In this document: positions 1 to 6,105 of the stretch, one piece after another
Position numbering within the stretch: the stretch's first letter is position 1
Layout of the letters: every line of letters starts with the position of its first letter
Assembly: GCA_900538465.1 (NCBI GenBank)
Contig: UPXV01000059.1
Location: 1-9,458, forward strand
Length of the DNA: 9,458 nucleotides
From: an uncultured Erysipelotrichaceae bacterium
GTDB lineage: Bacteria > Bacillota_I > Bacilli_A > Erysipelotrichales > Coprobacillaceae
Reading direction: 5' to 3'
Notes under the pieces: generated by a model
Seen by the model: only the letters and a program-made list of their open reading frames with translations
The model's database searches: none
Told to the model about the DNA's origin: nothing
Translations under genes and position numbers: made by a program

Positions 1-51
1 ATCTGACTTTTAATCAGAGGGTCAGGCGTTCGAGTCGCCTGCGGGTCACCA
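1..51 (+). tRNA. tRNA-Lys (UUU), 3' part only
   Basis: This is the 3' two-thirds of a lysine tRNA cut by the window edge. The anticodon stem ATCTGA/TCAGA encloses the loop CTTTTAA with anticodon TTT. The T-arm GGCG-TTCGAGT-CGCC follows, then the 3' acceptor strand GCGGGTC, discriminator A and an encoded CCA. It lies 10 bases before the tRNA-Leu, so both probably belong to one tRNA transcript that starts outside the window. Confidence 0.93.
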
Positions 52-61
52 TCTTTATATT

Positions 62-144
62 GCGGATGTGGTGAAACTGGCAGACACGCTAGACTTAGGA
101 TCTAGTGCTTCGGCGTGCAGGTTCAAGTCCTGTCATCCGCACCA
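62..144 (+). tRNA. tRNA-Leu (UAG)
   Basis: This is a complete class II tRNA of 83 bases. The acceptor stem GCGGATG pairs with CATCCGC, followed by discriminator A and an encoded CCA. The anticodon stem CTAGA/TCTAG holds the loop CTTAGGA, giving anticodon TAG (reads CUN leucine codons). The long variable arm TGCTTCGGCG and the T-loop TTCAAGT fit leucine tRNA. It is the last tRNA of the cluster; a degraded integrase gene begins about 60 bases downstream and points towards it, so its 3' end is a likely former integration target. Confidence 0.96.
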
Positions 145-154
145 TATGGAAAAT

Positions 155-179
155 ACCTCGAATTAATCGAGGTTTTTTT
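155..179 (+). terminator. Intrinsic terminator of the tRNA operon
   Basis: A perfect 7-bp stem (ACCTCGA at 155-161 with TCGAGGT at 167-173) and a 5-base loop run directly into a T tract at 173-179. It ends the tRNA-Lys/tRNA-Leu transcript. Confidence 0.9.
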
Positions 180-206
180 GTTTATATATTCATAATGGAC
201 TAAAAT

Positions 207-650
207 TTATTTACTATTCATGATGTCCAATAGTTTATCATCATCGTTTGGCATTATATGTGCATATATTTGTAAAGTGATAGTTGTGAATGACCAAGTC
301 TTTTGGATATGGCCAGAATGAGATTTTGATTATTTGGCATATTATTAATAAGATAGCTTGCATGACTATGTCTAAAGTCAAGGATCTTTATTTGTTTTAC
401 CATTTGTTATTTCTTTGTTGTATTCATAAAGTCTCTGTAGTAAGCTAATTAGCTGTTCTAGTAGAGGTATGTTTCTGTTTGAACCTGGTGTTTTAGGTGT
501 AGTAATCTCATAATATTCTCCTTTGATTTTTTTGATTTATTGTTTTTCTTATCTTTACAGTTTTGAAACCGGATGTAAAGTCATTCCAGCTTAGCGCCAG
601 TGCTTTTCCACGTCGACATCCAGTCCAGCATAAAAAATGAAGTCAGTTTG
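207..650 (-). pseudogene. Decayed tyrosine recombinase/integrase, C-terminal catalytic domain
   Basis: There is no long open frame here, but joining minus-strand frames gives the catalytic half of a phage/Tn916-like integrase. In order these are the ArgI box TGCRRGKALALSWND (about 615-570), the segment YEITTPKTPGSNRNIPL (about 510-455), the HxxR-region box LDFRHSHASYLINN (about 380-340), ISKRLGHS (about 310-288), and the catalytic tyrosine segment LQIYAHIMPNDDD ending in TAA at 207. The frame breaks near 509, 378 and 270. About 50 residues usually found between the second and third blocks are missing, and the N-terminal DNA-binding domains are absent. The gene is therefore dead. It reads towards the tRNA-Leu 3' end, the usual arrangement for an element integrated at a tRNA gene. 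This remnant fills the otherwise gene-free stretch between the tRNA terminator and the Abi gene; I see no duplicated tRNA end (att site) in the window. Confidence 0.85.
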
Positions 651-655
651 GACTT
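632..655 (-). terminator. Possible weak terminator of the Abi_2 gene
   Basis: Read on the minus strand, AAGTC (655-651) and GACTT (644-640) form a short 5-bp hairpin with a 6-base loop, followed by CA and six T. It begins 9 bases after the Abi_2 stop codon. The stem is short, so the call is tentative. It overlaps the edge of the integrase remnant. Confidence 0.4.
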
Positions 656-663
656 AGGATTTT

Positions 664-1617
664 TTATTGTTGCAATTTTCCATTATTTATCCATTGTTCA
701 GTAAAACCAAGGGATTTTAAGACATTGTCGAAAGAAACTTCATTTATATGTTTTTTAAGATGCTTAAATCTTTTATGAATTGTATTATTTAATTGAACAT
801 ACTGATTTTTAGAAAGTAAACATTGCATGACAATAAATACATTAAATACATCCTGTCTTTGAGTATTTGGATTATTTATATATTTGCTATGTAACTGATT
901 TAAATATATTGTATTTTCTCGACATTTAAAACCAAGTACTCTATTGTTATGGGCAACAATATTTCTTACTTCAACAACATTTTTTAGATAAGAAAGAAGT
1001 TGGGATGAGGAAAGCTTTATATTTGTTGTACCTAGATTTTCATTAAGAAAATTAGAGAAGTCTTTTGCAATTTTATTTTGTAAAGGAACTTTTAAATGTT
1101 CATAGAATTTTACCATTTGCCCAAAATTCATATAATTTGATATAATCCAAAATGGAACAATACTATGATGATTAAGATAATGTTTAATTGGGTTATTATC
1201 TTTATCTTTTAATTGCCATTTTATTATGCTAGAAATTGAGGATATAAGGGAAGTCACTTGTAAAATATCATCTGAATTATAACTTGTTGCAATGAGGTAA
1301 GCATAATCGATATTTTTATAAGTTTCTGAAAATCTATAAGCAATAATTGATTTTAAATGTTTTTCAGCCTCTATTATATATTTAAATAATACACTTTTTA
1401 ATTCTTTATCAAAAAAATGAACATGAGTGATCTCATCAAAATTAGTACCAGCAATAAAAACATCATTGTTATCCATAAAAAATTTTGCATAACAATTTAT
1501 GACATTATAATAATTGTTATTAAGTAAATATAATTTTGCTTTATTTTCATTGGTGAATGTCAATCCTCTTGATAGTAAAAGAGCATATTGTTCATCTATA
1601 GTTTTAAATGGTTTCAT
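664..1617 (-). CDS. abiF: Abi_2 (AbiD/AbiF) family HEPN protein, probable abortive-infection toxin
   Basis: The 317-residue product matches the Abi_2 family in layout: an N-terminal KTIDEQYALLLSRGL segment (residues 5-19), the helix IIEAEKHLKSIIAYRFSE (81-98), the family-typical PFWIISNYMNFGQMVKFYEHL stretch (155-175), and the HEPN RNase motif R-x4-H in VEVRNIVAHNNR (R218, H223). Proteins of this family cause abortive infection, and HEPN domains are commonly RNA-cleaving. The start ATG at 1617 has the upstream sequence GAAAGGAGTTATTAACAAGT, a good ribosome site. Immediately upstream on the same strand lie two copies of a structured RNA with terminators, so the gene is probably expressed by read-through and held in check by that RNA. 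A conserved AbiF-associated RNA motif has been described, and AbiF has been proposed as a relative of Cas13. That the RNA acts as antitoxin here is inference. The family call is firm; the choice between AbiF and AbiD rests on the RNA. Confidence 0.85.
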   Translation of the reverse strand: MKPFKTIDEQYALLLSRGLTFTNENKAKLYLLNNNYYNVINCYAKFFMDNNDVFIAGTNFDEITHVHFFDKELKSVLFKYIIEAEKHLKSIIAYRFSETYKNIDYAYLIATSYNSDDILQVTSLISSISSIIKWQLKDKDNNPIKHYLNHHSIVPFWIISNYMNFGQMVKFYEHLKVPLQNKIAKDFSNFLNENLGTTNIKLSSSQLLSYLKNVVEVRNIVAHNNRVLGFKCRENTIYLNQLHSKYINNPNTQRQDVFNVFIVMQCLLSKNQYVQLNNTIHKRFKHLKKHINEVSFDNVLKSLGFTEQWINNGKLQQ

Positions 1618-1639
1618 ACTTGTTAATAACTCCTTTCAT

Positions 1640-1719
1640 ATAAACAAAAACCTCCTTGTCATAAACAAAGAGGAGTTTGCGCAGATAGGCTCACTTAGAG
1701 TACTTCTACCGCTGTTTGT
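1640..1719 (-). ncRNA. AbiF-associated structured RNA, copy A (proximal to the gene)
   Basis: The predicted transcript starts near 1719, about 7 bases after the -10 box, and ends in T-rich sequence near 1640. Its 5' part forms a stem GC+GGUAG (1712-1706) with CUAUC+GC (1688-1681, one bulged U), enclosing a small CUC/GAG hairpin (1700-1698 with 1692-1690). The 3' part is a 9-bp terminator hairpin (1673-1665 with 1659-1651, loop 1664-1660) followed by five T. It ends about 20 bases before the Abi_2 start codon, so most transcripts should stop before the gene. The size (about 80 nt), position and terminator match an AbiF RNA. The exact 5' and 3' ends are inferred. Confidence 0.75.
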
Positions 1720-1833
1720 ATAACTATTGTATATGATTTTTTTAATAATGTCAAATTCTTTTAACAAAAACCTCTTTGTCGTAAACAAAGAGGAGTTTGC
1801 GCAGATAGGCTCACTTAGAGTACTTCTATCGCT
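1643..1833 (-). repeat. Tandem 71-bp direct repeat (two copies, 120-bp period)
   Basis: Positions 1643-1713 and 1763-1833 are identical except at 1655/1775, 1661/1781 and 1709/1829. The 49 bp between the copies is not repeated and holds the promoter of copy A. These are the two ncRNA genes, so the repeat arose by duplication of an RNA unit. Two of the three differences fall in predicted stems and keep a G-U or A-U pair in the minus-strand RNA, and the third falls in the terminator loop. Confidence 0.95.
1726..1754 (-). promoter_or_regulatory. Sigma-A promoter of ncRNA copy A
   Basis: On the minus strand a perfect -35 box TTGACA (1754-1749) is separated by 17 bases from the -10 box TACAAT (1731-1726). 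It lies between the two RNA copies and points at copy A, so copy A has its own strong promoter. Confidence 0.8.
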
Positions 1834-1834
1834 A
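1760..1834 (-). ncRNA. AbiF-associated structured RNA, copy B (distal)
   Basis: This is the second copy of the RNA. The 5' stem is GC+GAUAG (1832-1826) with CUAUC+GC (1808-1801). The terminator hairpin (1793-1785 with 1779-1771) has fully Watson-Crick pairs and is followed by TTTTTGTT. It ends before the promoter of copy A, so the two RNAs are probably separate transcripts rather than a processed array. Its promoter has a perfect -10 but a weak -35, so it may be less active than copy A. Confidence 0.72.
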
Positions 1835-1840
1835 CATTTT

Positions 1841-1869
1841 ATTATATGACAATATTGATTTTTTATTCA
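1841..1869 (-). promoter_or_regulatory. Probable promoter of ncRNA copy B
   Basis: A perfect -10 box TATAAT (1846-1841, minus strand) lies 7 bases before the start of copy B. The sequence 17 bases further upstream, TGAATA (1869-1864), matches the -35 consensus at only three of six positions. Confidence 0.55.
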
Positions 1870-1949
1870 TTTATATTAACCCTTGAGAGTGTATTGGCCA
1901 TTCTATTGGCATAAGTGGGTATATTCATTTCGTTAATTTTCTCTGTCAT
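1863..1949 (-). CDS. Possible 28-residue peptide upstream of the RNA copies
   Basis: A short minus-strand frame starts with ATG at 1949 and begins MTEKINEMNIPTYANRM. It has a credible ribosome site, AAAGGA, nine bases upstream, and ends in TAA at 1863, overlapping the promoter of RNA copy B. I do not recognise the peptide. It could be a real small protein, the tail of a decayed gene, or chance. The remaining sequence from 1950 to 2023 shows nothing I can name. Confidence 0.25.
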   Translation of the reverse strand: MTEKINEMNIPTYANRMANTLSRVNINE

Positions 1950-2023
1950 GTGTTGGAATCCTTTGTATTAAAGCATAATGACAAGCAGAAATTATAATAA
2001 TAAAATTGTTAAAATAGGATAAT

Positions 2024-2071
2024 AAAAAGAAGATTTTAATTATTGTAGCAATAATATAGAATCTTCTTTTT
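2024..2071 (-). terminator. Long hairpin terminator after the DUF885 gene
   Basis: A 12-bp outer stem (AAAAAGAAGATT at 2024-2035 with its complement at 2060-2071) encloses a second pairing of ATTATTG with CAATAAT. The arms end in A and T runs on either side, so the hairpin can work in both directions. It starts three bases after the stop codon of the gene on the minus strand. Confidence 0.8.
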
Positions 2072-2074
2072 GGT

Positions 2075-3838
2075 TTATTTTTGACTTTCAATATATTCCT
2101 TAACATTCTTTTCAACAACACTAAATGGAGCAAGACCACTCTTTAAGATAGCAGTATGAAAATCTTTGTCTTTAAACTTATCTCCTAATTTCTTTTGAGC
2201 GTTGTCTTTTAATGACATGAATTCTTCATAGCCAACATAATAAGGTTCAAAAGCAGCAGGATTGGCTTGTAATTGATAAAATTGTTTTTTAAAATCTTCA
2301 TCATTTCCTAAATCAAAACCTTGAGAGATAAGATAATCTTTAAACTCGTTGAACCCCCATCCTTCATAATGGATTCCAATATCAGCAACAATAATTATAC
2401 AATAACTTGCCAATTCATTTTCTTTCATAAGTTCTAGATAGTTTTTGTTAATATTCTTTAAATATTTATGAGCATAATATTGTGAATATACAGCATATCC
2501 TTCAGCATATGCATTACTATTAGCTAATGATTTGCGATATGGAGAATTTTGATTTTCATACATATAAGCATATTGATACATATGTCCTGGATATCCTTCA
2601 TGTGCAACAGTTTGATATGTTGATAAAGAAGAGATATTTGCTGTATTTGGATTAACACGTAACTGCTTTTTATCAGTTCCATCTAATGGTGGAATATTAA
2701 AGTAAGCAGCAACCCCTGATGAAGAAGCAATTTCTTTGTTAATATCTTCAATATGATAACTCATATTTTTAACTTCTGGGAAATCATTTGAAAAGTTATT
2801 TTGAATATGATCTAATATTTCAGAATAATTTTTAAAACCTGTCTTAGGTTCTTCTTCGTTAATAAGATTAGGATCTTTTGTTGCTACAGCAATTAATTTC
2901 TTAAAATGATTATTAAAAGCTATTTTCATCATTTTTTTAATATCATCTACTGATTTATGAGAACCACAATTTTTTTGTAATAATAATTCATAATATTCTT
3001 TTCCATTTTTAAATTGGGCAAGACCTTCAGTATTATTCTTTTGAGATTTGAAATCTTTCATTGAATTTCTAATATTCTCATATGCAGGAATAAAAGAATC
3101 AAGAAAAGCTTTTTCCAATTGTTTCTTATATTCATTGCTTTGATTTTGATCTAAGGAAAGATTATCAATACTTTTCTTCATAGATTCTAAAATGGCACTT
3201 TCTTTTCCATTCTTTATTATTCCATCACAATATTCAATCACACTATCCAAATCACACATTAAGAAACCTTTGGCTTGTTGTTTTTTGGTATAATCTAATG
3301 CAGAATCCATGTAAGGTTTAATATCATTAACAAGGGTTATTAAATCTTTAACATCTTGTTCATTTCTTAGTTGCCAATCAGTAAGCATAGTTGGTAATTG
3401 GTAATGAAGTCCTGTCATACTTTCAAATAATTGTTGATAATAATCAAATTTATCATCATTCATTTTTTCATTAATTTGTGCATCGAACAAAAAAATATCA
3501 TAAGTATCTTTTTGTTCATCTGTTAATTGATCACGATTAAATGATTTGAGTTCTTTAAGAACGGCTGCTTGTTCTTTTTTGTTTTTTTGTATATTTTCTT
3601 CAGTGATTCGTTCTCCTAGATTGACTTTAATTTTTTTAGAGTCAATACCAAAATCTTCTGGTTTTACTAAATAAACATGAGCAGTTGTATAATCACTTTC
3701 CATTGTTTCAACAAATTGTTTTTGAATAAATTCATCAAACTTTTTTTGAACTTCTTTATTATCAGGTTGACAACCAACTAAAGTGATAGCCATTAAAAAT
3801 GACAAAAAAAGAAGTGATATTTTTTTCATATATTTCAT
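2075..3838 (-). CDS. DUF885 family lipoprotein, probable zinc metallopeptidase
   Basis: The 587-residue product begins with a lipoprotein signal: MKYMKK, a hydrophobic stretch, then the lipobox LVGC with Cys23. It should be anchored on the outer face of the membrane. The DUF885 hallmark HEGYPGH (H413, E414, H419) is followed by NAYAEGYAVYSQYY with E446 as the likely third zinc ligand, as in gluzincin-like peptidases where helix HExx(x)H and a downstream Glu bind zinc. Length is normal for the family and no key residue is missing. The substrate is unknown; peptide hydrolysis is inferred from the fold family. I chose the ATG at 3838 because AGGAGG lies nine bases upstream; the second ATG at 3829 would be 18 bases away. 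The gene has its own promoter and terminator and is divergent from the YitT gene. Confidence 0.85.
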   Translation of the reverse strand: MKYMKKISLLFLSFLMAITLVGCQPDNKEVQKKFDEFIQKQFVETMESDYTTAHVYLVKPEDFGIDSKKIKVNLGERITEENIQKNKKEQAAVLKELKSFNRDQLTDEQKDTYDIFLFDAQINEKMNDDKFDYYQQLFESMTGLHYQLPTMLTDWQLRNEQDVKDLITLVNDIKPYMDSALDYTKKQQAKGFLMCDLDSVIEYCDGIIKNGKESAILESMKKSIDNLSLDQNQSNEYKKQLEKAFLDSFIPAYENIRNSMKDFKSQKNNTEGLAQFKNGKEYYELLLQKNCGSHKSVDDIKKMMKIAFNNHFKKLIAVATKDPNLINEEEPKTGFKNYSEILDHIQNNFSNDFPEVKNMSYHIEDINKEIASSSGVAAYFNIPPLDGTDKKQLRVNPNTANISSLSTYQTVAHEGYPGHMYQYAYMYENQNSPYRKSLANSNAYAEGYAVYSQYYAHKYLKNINKNYLELMKENELASYCIIIVADIGIHYEGWGFNEFKDYLISQGFDLGNDEDFKKQFYQLQANPAAFEPYYVGYEEFMSLKDNAQKKLGDKFKDKDFHTAILKSGLAPFSVVEKNVKEYIESQK

Positions 3839-3859
3839 ATATTTTATCCTCCTATTTAT

Positions 3860-3888
3860 AGTATAACGAACTTTTTTGTTATCGGCAA
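3860..3888 (-). promoter_or_regulatory. Promoter of the DUF885 gene
   Basis: On the minus strand TTGCCG (3888-3883), a 17-base spacer and TATACT (3865-3860) form a sigma-A promoter. The predicted start is near 3853, giving a leader of only about 15 bases that consists mainly of the ribosome site. Confidence 0.72.
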
Positions 3889-3960
3889 TGTAAATGAAGA
3901 AAAATGAAAGACATCATTTGATAATATTATAAAAAATATGATTATAATTCTTAAAAGTCG

Positions 3961-3969
3961 TGTTATAAT
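3961..3969 (+). promoter_or_regulatory. Extended -10 promoter of the YitT family gene
   Basis: TGTTATAAT is a TG-n-TATAAT extended -10 element ending 31 bases before the chosen start codon. No good -35 lies 17 bases upstream, which extended -10 promoters tolerate. A second TATAAT lies at 3943-3948 with TTGATA at 3918-3923, but the 19-base spacing is poor. Confidence 0.6.
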
Positions 3970-4000
3970 TACACTTGGTTTATGAAAGGAGAAAATGAAA

Positions 4001-4861
4001 ATGACTCAAAAAACTATAAAAAATATCATAGGTGTTTTGATTGGAAATACATTATATGCTTTATCAGTTTTATTGTTTATTGTTCCTAATGGATTGATTA
4101 CTGGGGGTTCAACTGGTTTAGCCATTGCGGCTAATCATGTTTTTCAAATTCCTATTACCTTATTTGTTTCTCTTTTTAATATGGGTATGTTTATGATTGG
4201 ATGGTTTATTTTAGGAAAAACTTTTGCTTTAACAACTTTGATTAGTACATTTTATTTTCCTTTTATTTTAAGTGTTTTTGAAAATACAATTGGTTATACA
4301 CAAATGACAAGTGATCCCTTATTAGCAGCATTATTAGGTGGTGTCTTAATAGGAAGTGCTATTGGTATTGTTATTAAGTGTAATGCATCAACAGGAGGAA
4401 TGGATATTCCACCACTTGTTATTAATAAAAAGATGGGAATACCAGTTTCTGTTTCTATGTATGCTTTTGATTTTATGATTTTATTAATGCAGGTTTTCTA
4501 TACAAATAGAGAAATGGTATTATATGGAATTGTTTTGGTTGCAACTTATACAATTGTTTTAGATAAAGTTTTAGTTGTAGGAAAAGCACAAACAGAAGTC
4601 ATGATTGTTTCTAAAGAATATGACAAGATTAATGAGGCTATTATTCATGAATTAGATAGAGGAACAACGATGTTAAAATCTATATCTGGATATATGAAAA
4701 ATGAATATCCTGTTGTTATGACTGTTGTTTCTAATCGAGAATTACCTAAATTAAATGAATTAATTTTAAGTATTGATGACCATGCTTTTATGGTTGTGAG
4801 TAAAGTGAATGAAGTAAGAGGAAGAGGATTTACATTTAAGAAAGAATATATAAAATCATAG
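4001..4861 (+). CDS. YitT family membrane protein (DUF161/DUF2179)
   Basis: The product has an N-terminal membrane part of about five hydrophobic segments (roughly residues 8-195) beginning NIIGVLIGNTLYALSVLLF and containing the family-typical NGLITGGSTGLA and NASTGGMDIPPL glycine-rich turns. A soluble C-terminal DUF2179 domain follows (about 200-280; TEVMIVSKEYDKINEAI, LDRGTTMLKSISGY, ELPKLNELILSIDDHAFMVV). These proteins are widespread in Bacillota; their transported substrate or role is not established. ATG codons lie at 3995 and 4001. The AAAGGAG site ends at 3991, leaving 3 bases to the first and 9 to the second, so I start at 4001 (286 residues; 288 if the first is used). No clear terminator follows, so read-through into the next gene is possible. 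Confidence 0.88.
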   Translation: MTQKTIKNIIGVLIGNTLYALSVLLFIVPNGLITGGSTGLAIAANHVFQIPITLFVSLFNMGMFMIGWFILGKTFALTTLISTFYFPFILSVFENTIGYTQMTSDPLLAALLGGVLIGSAIGIVIKCNASTGGMDIPPLVINKKMGIPVSVSMYAFDFMILLMQVFYTNREMVLYGIVLVATYTIVLDKVLVVGKAQTEVMIVSKEYDKINEAIIHELDRGTTMLKSISGYMKNEYPVVMTVVSNRELPKLNELILSIDDHAFMVVSKVNEVRGRGFTFKKEYIKS

Positions 4862-4886
4862 TGAATAAATAATCAAGTGACATTCT

Positions 4887-4915
4887 TTGAATATTCATAA
4901 GATATATAGTAGAAT
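4887..4915 (+). promoter_or_regulatory. Promoter of the Mrp/Nbp35-type ATPase gene
   Basis: TTGAAT (4887-4892), a 17-base spacer and TAGAAT (4910-4915) form a sigma-A promoter 24 bases before the start codon. The ribosome site AAAGGAG follows at 4925-4931, seven bases from the ATG. Confidence 0.72.
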
Positions 4916-4938
4916 AATAAATATAAAGGAGAGATAAT

Positions 4939-5757
4939 ATGAGTAATGAATGTAATCATGATTGTGGGTCATGTCAAGAAGATTGTGAAGAAAGAAGCTT
5001 TTTAGCTCCTATGAATGCACATTCCCATATTAAGAAAGTCATTGGAATTGTGAGTGGAAAAGGTGGAGTTGGAAAATCTTCCATTACGTCTTTATTGGCA
5101 GTTTTAAAACAAAGAGAAGGAAATCAAGTGGCTGTATTGGATGGTGATATTACTGGTCCTTCAATAGCAAAGACATTTGGTGTGGAAGGAACACAAATTT
5201 ATTCAAATGGTCAAGAAATCATTCCTGCCGTTTCATTAAATGGAACTAAAATTATGTCAACAAATCTGTTGTTAGAAAATGCAGAAGATCCAGTTGTTTG
5301 GCGTGGACCTATTTTAGCTGGAATGATTAAACAGTTTTGGACTGATGTAAAGTGGGGCGATGTAGACTATATGTTTGTTGATATGCCTCCAGGAACAGGA
5401 GATGTTCCATTGACAATTTTCCAATCTTTACCTTTAGATGGAATTATTATTGTGACGAGTCCACAAGAATTAGTAAGTATGATTGTTGGAAAAGCTGTAA
5501 ATATGGCAAAACAAATGAATATTCCTATCTTAGGGATTGTTGAAAATATGAGTTATGTAGAATGTCCTGATTGTGGTAAGAAAATCTTTGTTTTTGGAAA
5601 AAGTCATTTGGAAGATGTTGCTAAAAAATTTGATTTAAATATTTTAGGACAAGTCCCATTAGATAGTCAATTGACACAATTATCTGATATGGGAATGATT
5701 GAAAATTATTCTTCTGATTGGTTAGATCAATTTGAAGAAAAAGTGAAAGAATTTTAG
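4939..5757 (+). CDS. Mrp/Nbp35 (ApbC) family P-loop ATPase, Fe-S cluster carrier
   Basis: The 272-residue product has the deviant Walker A motif SGKGGVGKSS (39-48), the switch segment LDGDITGPS (67-75), Walker B-like FVDMPPGTGD (146-155) and the cluster-binding pair CPDC (C209, C212), all diagnostic of the Mrp/Nbp35 family. Members act in the cytoplasm as dimers that hold a 4Fe-4S cluster at the CxxC interface and pass it to target proteins. The N-terminus adds four clustered cysteines (C5, C9, C12, C16), as in Nbp35-type members that carry a second cluster, although the spacing C-x3-C-x2-C-x3-C is shorter than in eukaryotic Nbp35. It lacks the N-terminal FeS_assembly_P (DUF59) domain of classical Mrp. 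It has its own promoter and terminator, so no partner is indicated by context. Confidence 0.9.
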   Translation: MSNECNHDCGSCQEDCEERSFLAPMNAHSHIKKVIGIVSGKGGVGKSSITSLLAVLKQREGNQVAVLDGDITGPSIAKTFGVEGTQIYSNGQEIIPAVSLNGTKIMSTNLLLENAEDPVVWRGPILAGMIKQFWTDVKWGDVDYMFVDMPPGTGDVPLTIFQSLPLDGIIIVTSPQELVSMIVGKAVNMAKQMNIPILGIVENMSYVECPDCGKKIFVFGKSHLEDVAKKFDLNILGQVPLDSQLTQLSDMGMIENYSSDWLDQFEEKVKEF

Positions 5758-5768
5758 TAATGTTATTG

Positions 5769-5800
5769 AAAACCAAGAGTTCTCTTTTGGTTTTTCTTTT
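5769..5800 (+). terminator. Terminator of the Mrp/Nbp35-type gene
   Basis: AAAACCAAGAG (5769-5779) pairs with CTC and TTGGTTTT (5782-5794, with two extra T bulged) and runs into a T-rich tail to 5800. It begins 11 bases after the stop codon. Confidence 0.75.
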
Positions 5801-5803
5801 TGA

Positions 5804-5838
5804 CAAAAAAACAGTTAATCATGTAAGATTAGCTGTTT
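5804..5838 (-). terminator. Terminator of the minus-strand two-gene operon
   Basis: AAACAGCTAATC (5838-5827, minus strand) pairs with GATTAACTGTTT (5820-5809) except for one mismatch, and is followed by a run of T. It lies 9 bases after the stop of the 85-residue gene and faces the terminator of the convergent ATPase gene. Confidence 0.7.
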
Positions 5839-5847
5839 ATTAAAATT

Positions 5848-6105
5848 TTAACGCCCTTTTCCTTTATTAATAACACAATGGAAACCTTGAGATTTTGACC
5901 ATTCTTTCAATTCATTTATAAAGATTTCTTTATCTTCTGCCGAAAAACCAAAATCATCTAGCCAAAATAAAATTGTTTCTTCTTTTGTTGGTGCAGATTC
6001 GCAGATAGCTTTATATTTATTTTGCCCATCTGTGCATATCAAAAGATGATTATACATGAAGATATTCTTTTGAAGTTCAAATTGATATTTCATTTTTATA
6101 AACAT
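5848..6105 (-). CDS. Small protein of unknown function (85 residues)
   Basis: I do not recognise this protein. It is soluble-looking and mixed-charge, with an N-terminal strand-rich part (MKYQFELQKNIFMYNHLLI), a central PTKEETILFWLDDFGFS segment and a likely helix KEIFINELKEWSKSQ, ending in a basic KGKGR tail. No signal peptide, membrane segment or metal motif is visible. Its ATG at 6105 overlaps the last 10 bases of the upstream gene, so the two are cotranscribed and probably translationally coupled. An internal ATG at residue 5 is an alternative start just past the upstream stop. The tight overlap suggests a function tied to the glycosidase-like protein. Confidence 0.7.
   Translation of the reverse strand: MFIKMKYQFELQKNIFMYNHLLICTDGQNKYKAICESAPTKEETILFWLDDFGFSAEDKEIFINELKEWSKSQGFHCVINKGKGR

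Noticed and set aside
1514..1723. Plus-strand frame overlapping the Abi gene start and RNA copy A
   Set aside because: It runs across the antisense of the Abi gene and the structured RNA, with no ribosome site or recognisable product.
1643..1833. Two direct repeats with a 49-bp spacer as a minimal CRISPR array near a HEPN (Cas13-like) protein
   Set aside because: Repeats of 71 bp are too long, each contains its own terminator, the spacer contains a promoter, and the protein has Abi_2 rather than Cas13 architecture.
1933..2139. Minus-strand 68-codon frame overlapping the DUF885 gene end
   Set aside because: It runs through the 3' end of the lipoprotein gene in another frame and through its terminator hairpin.
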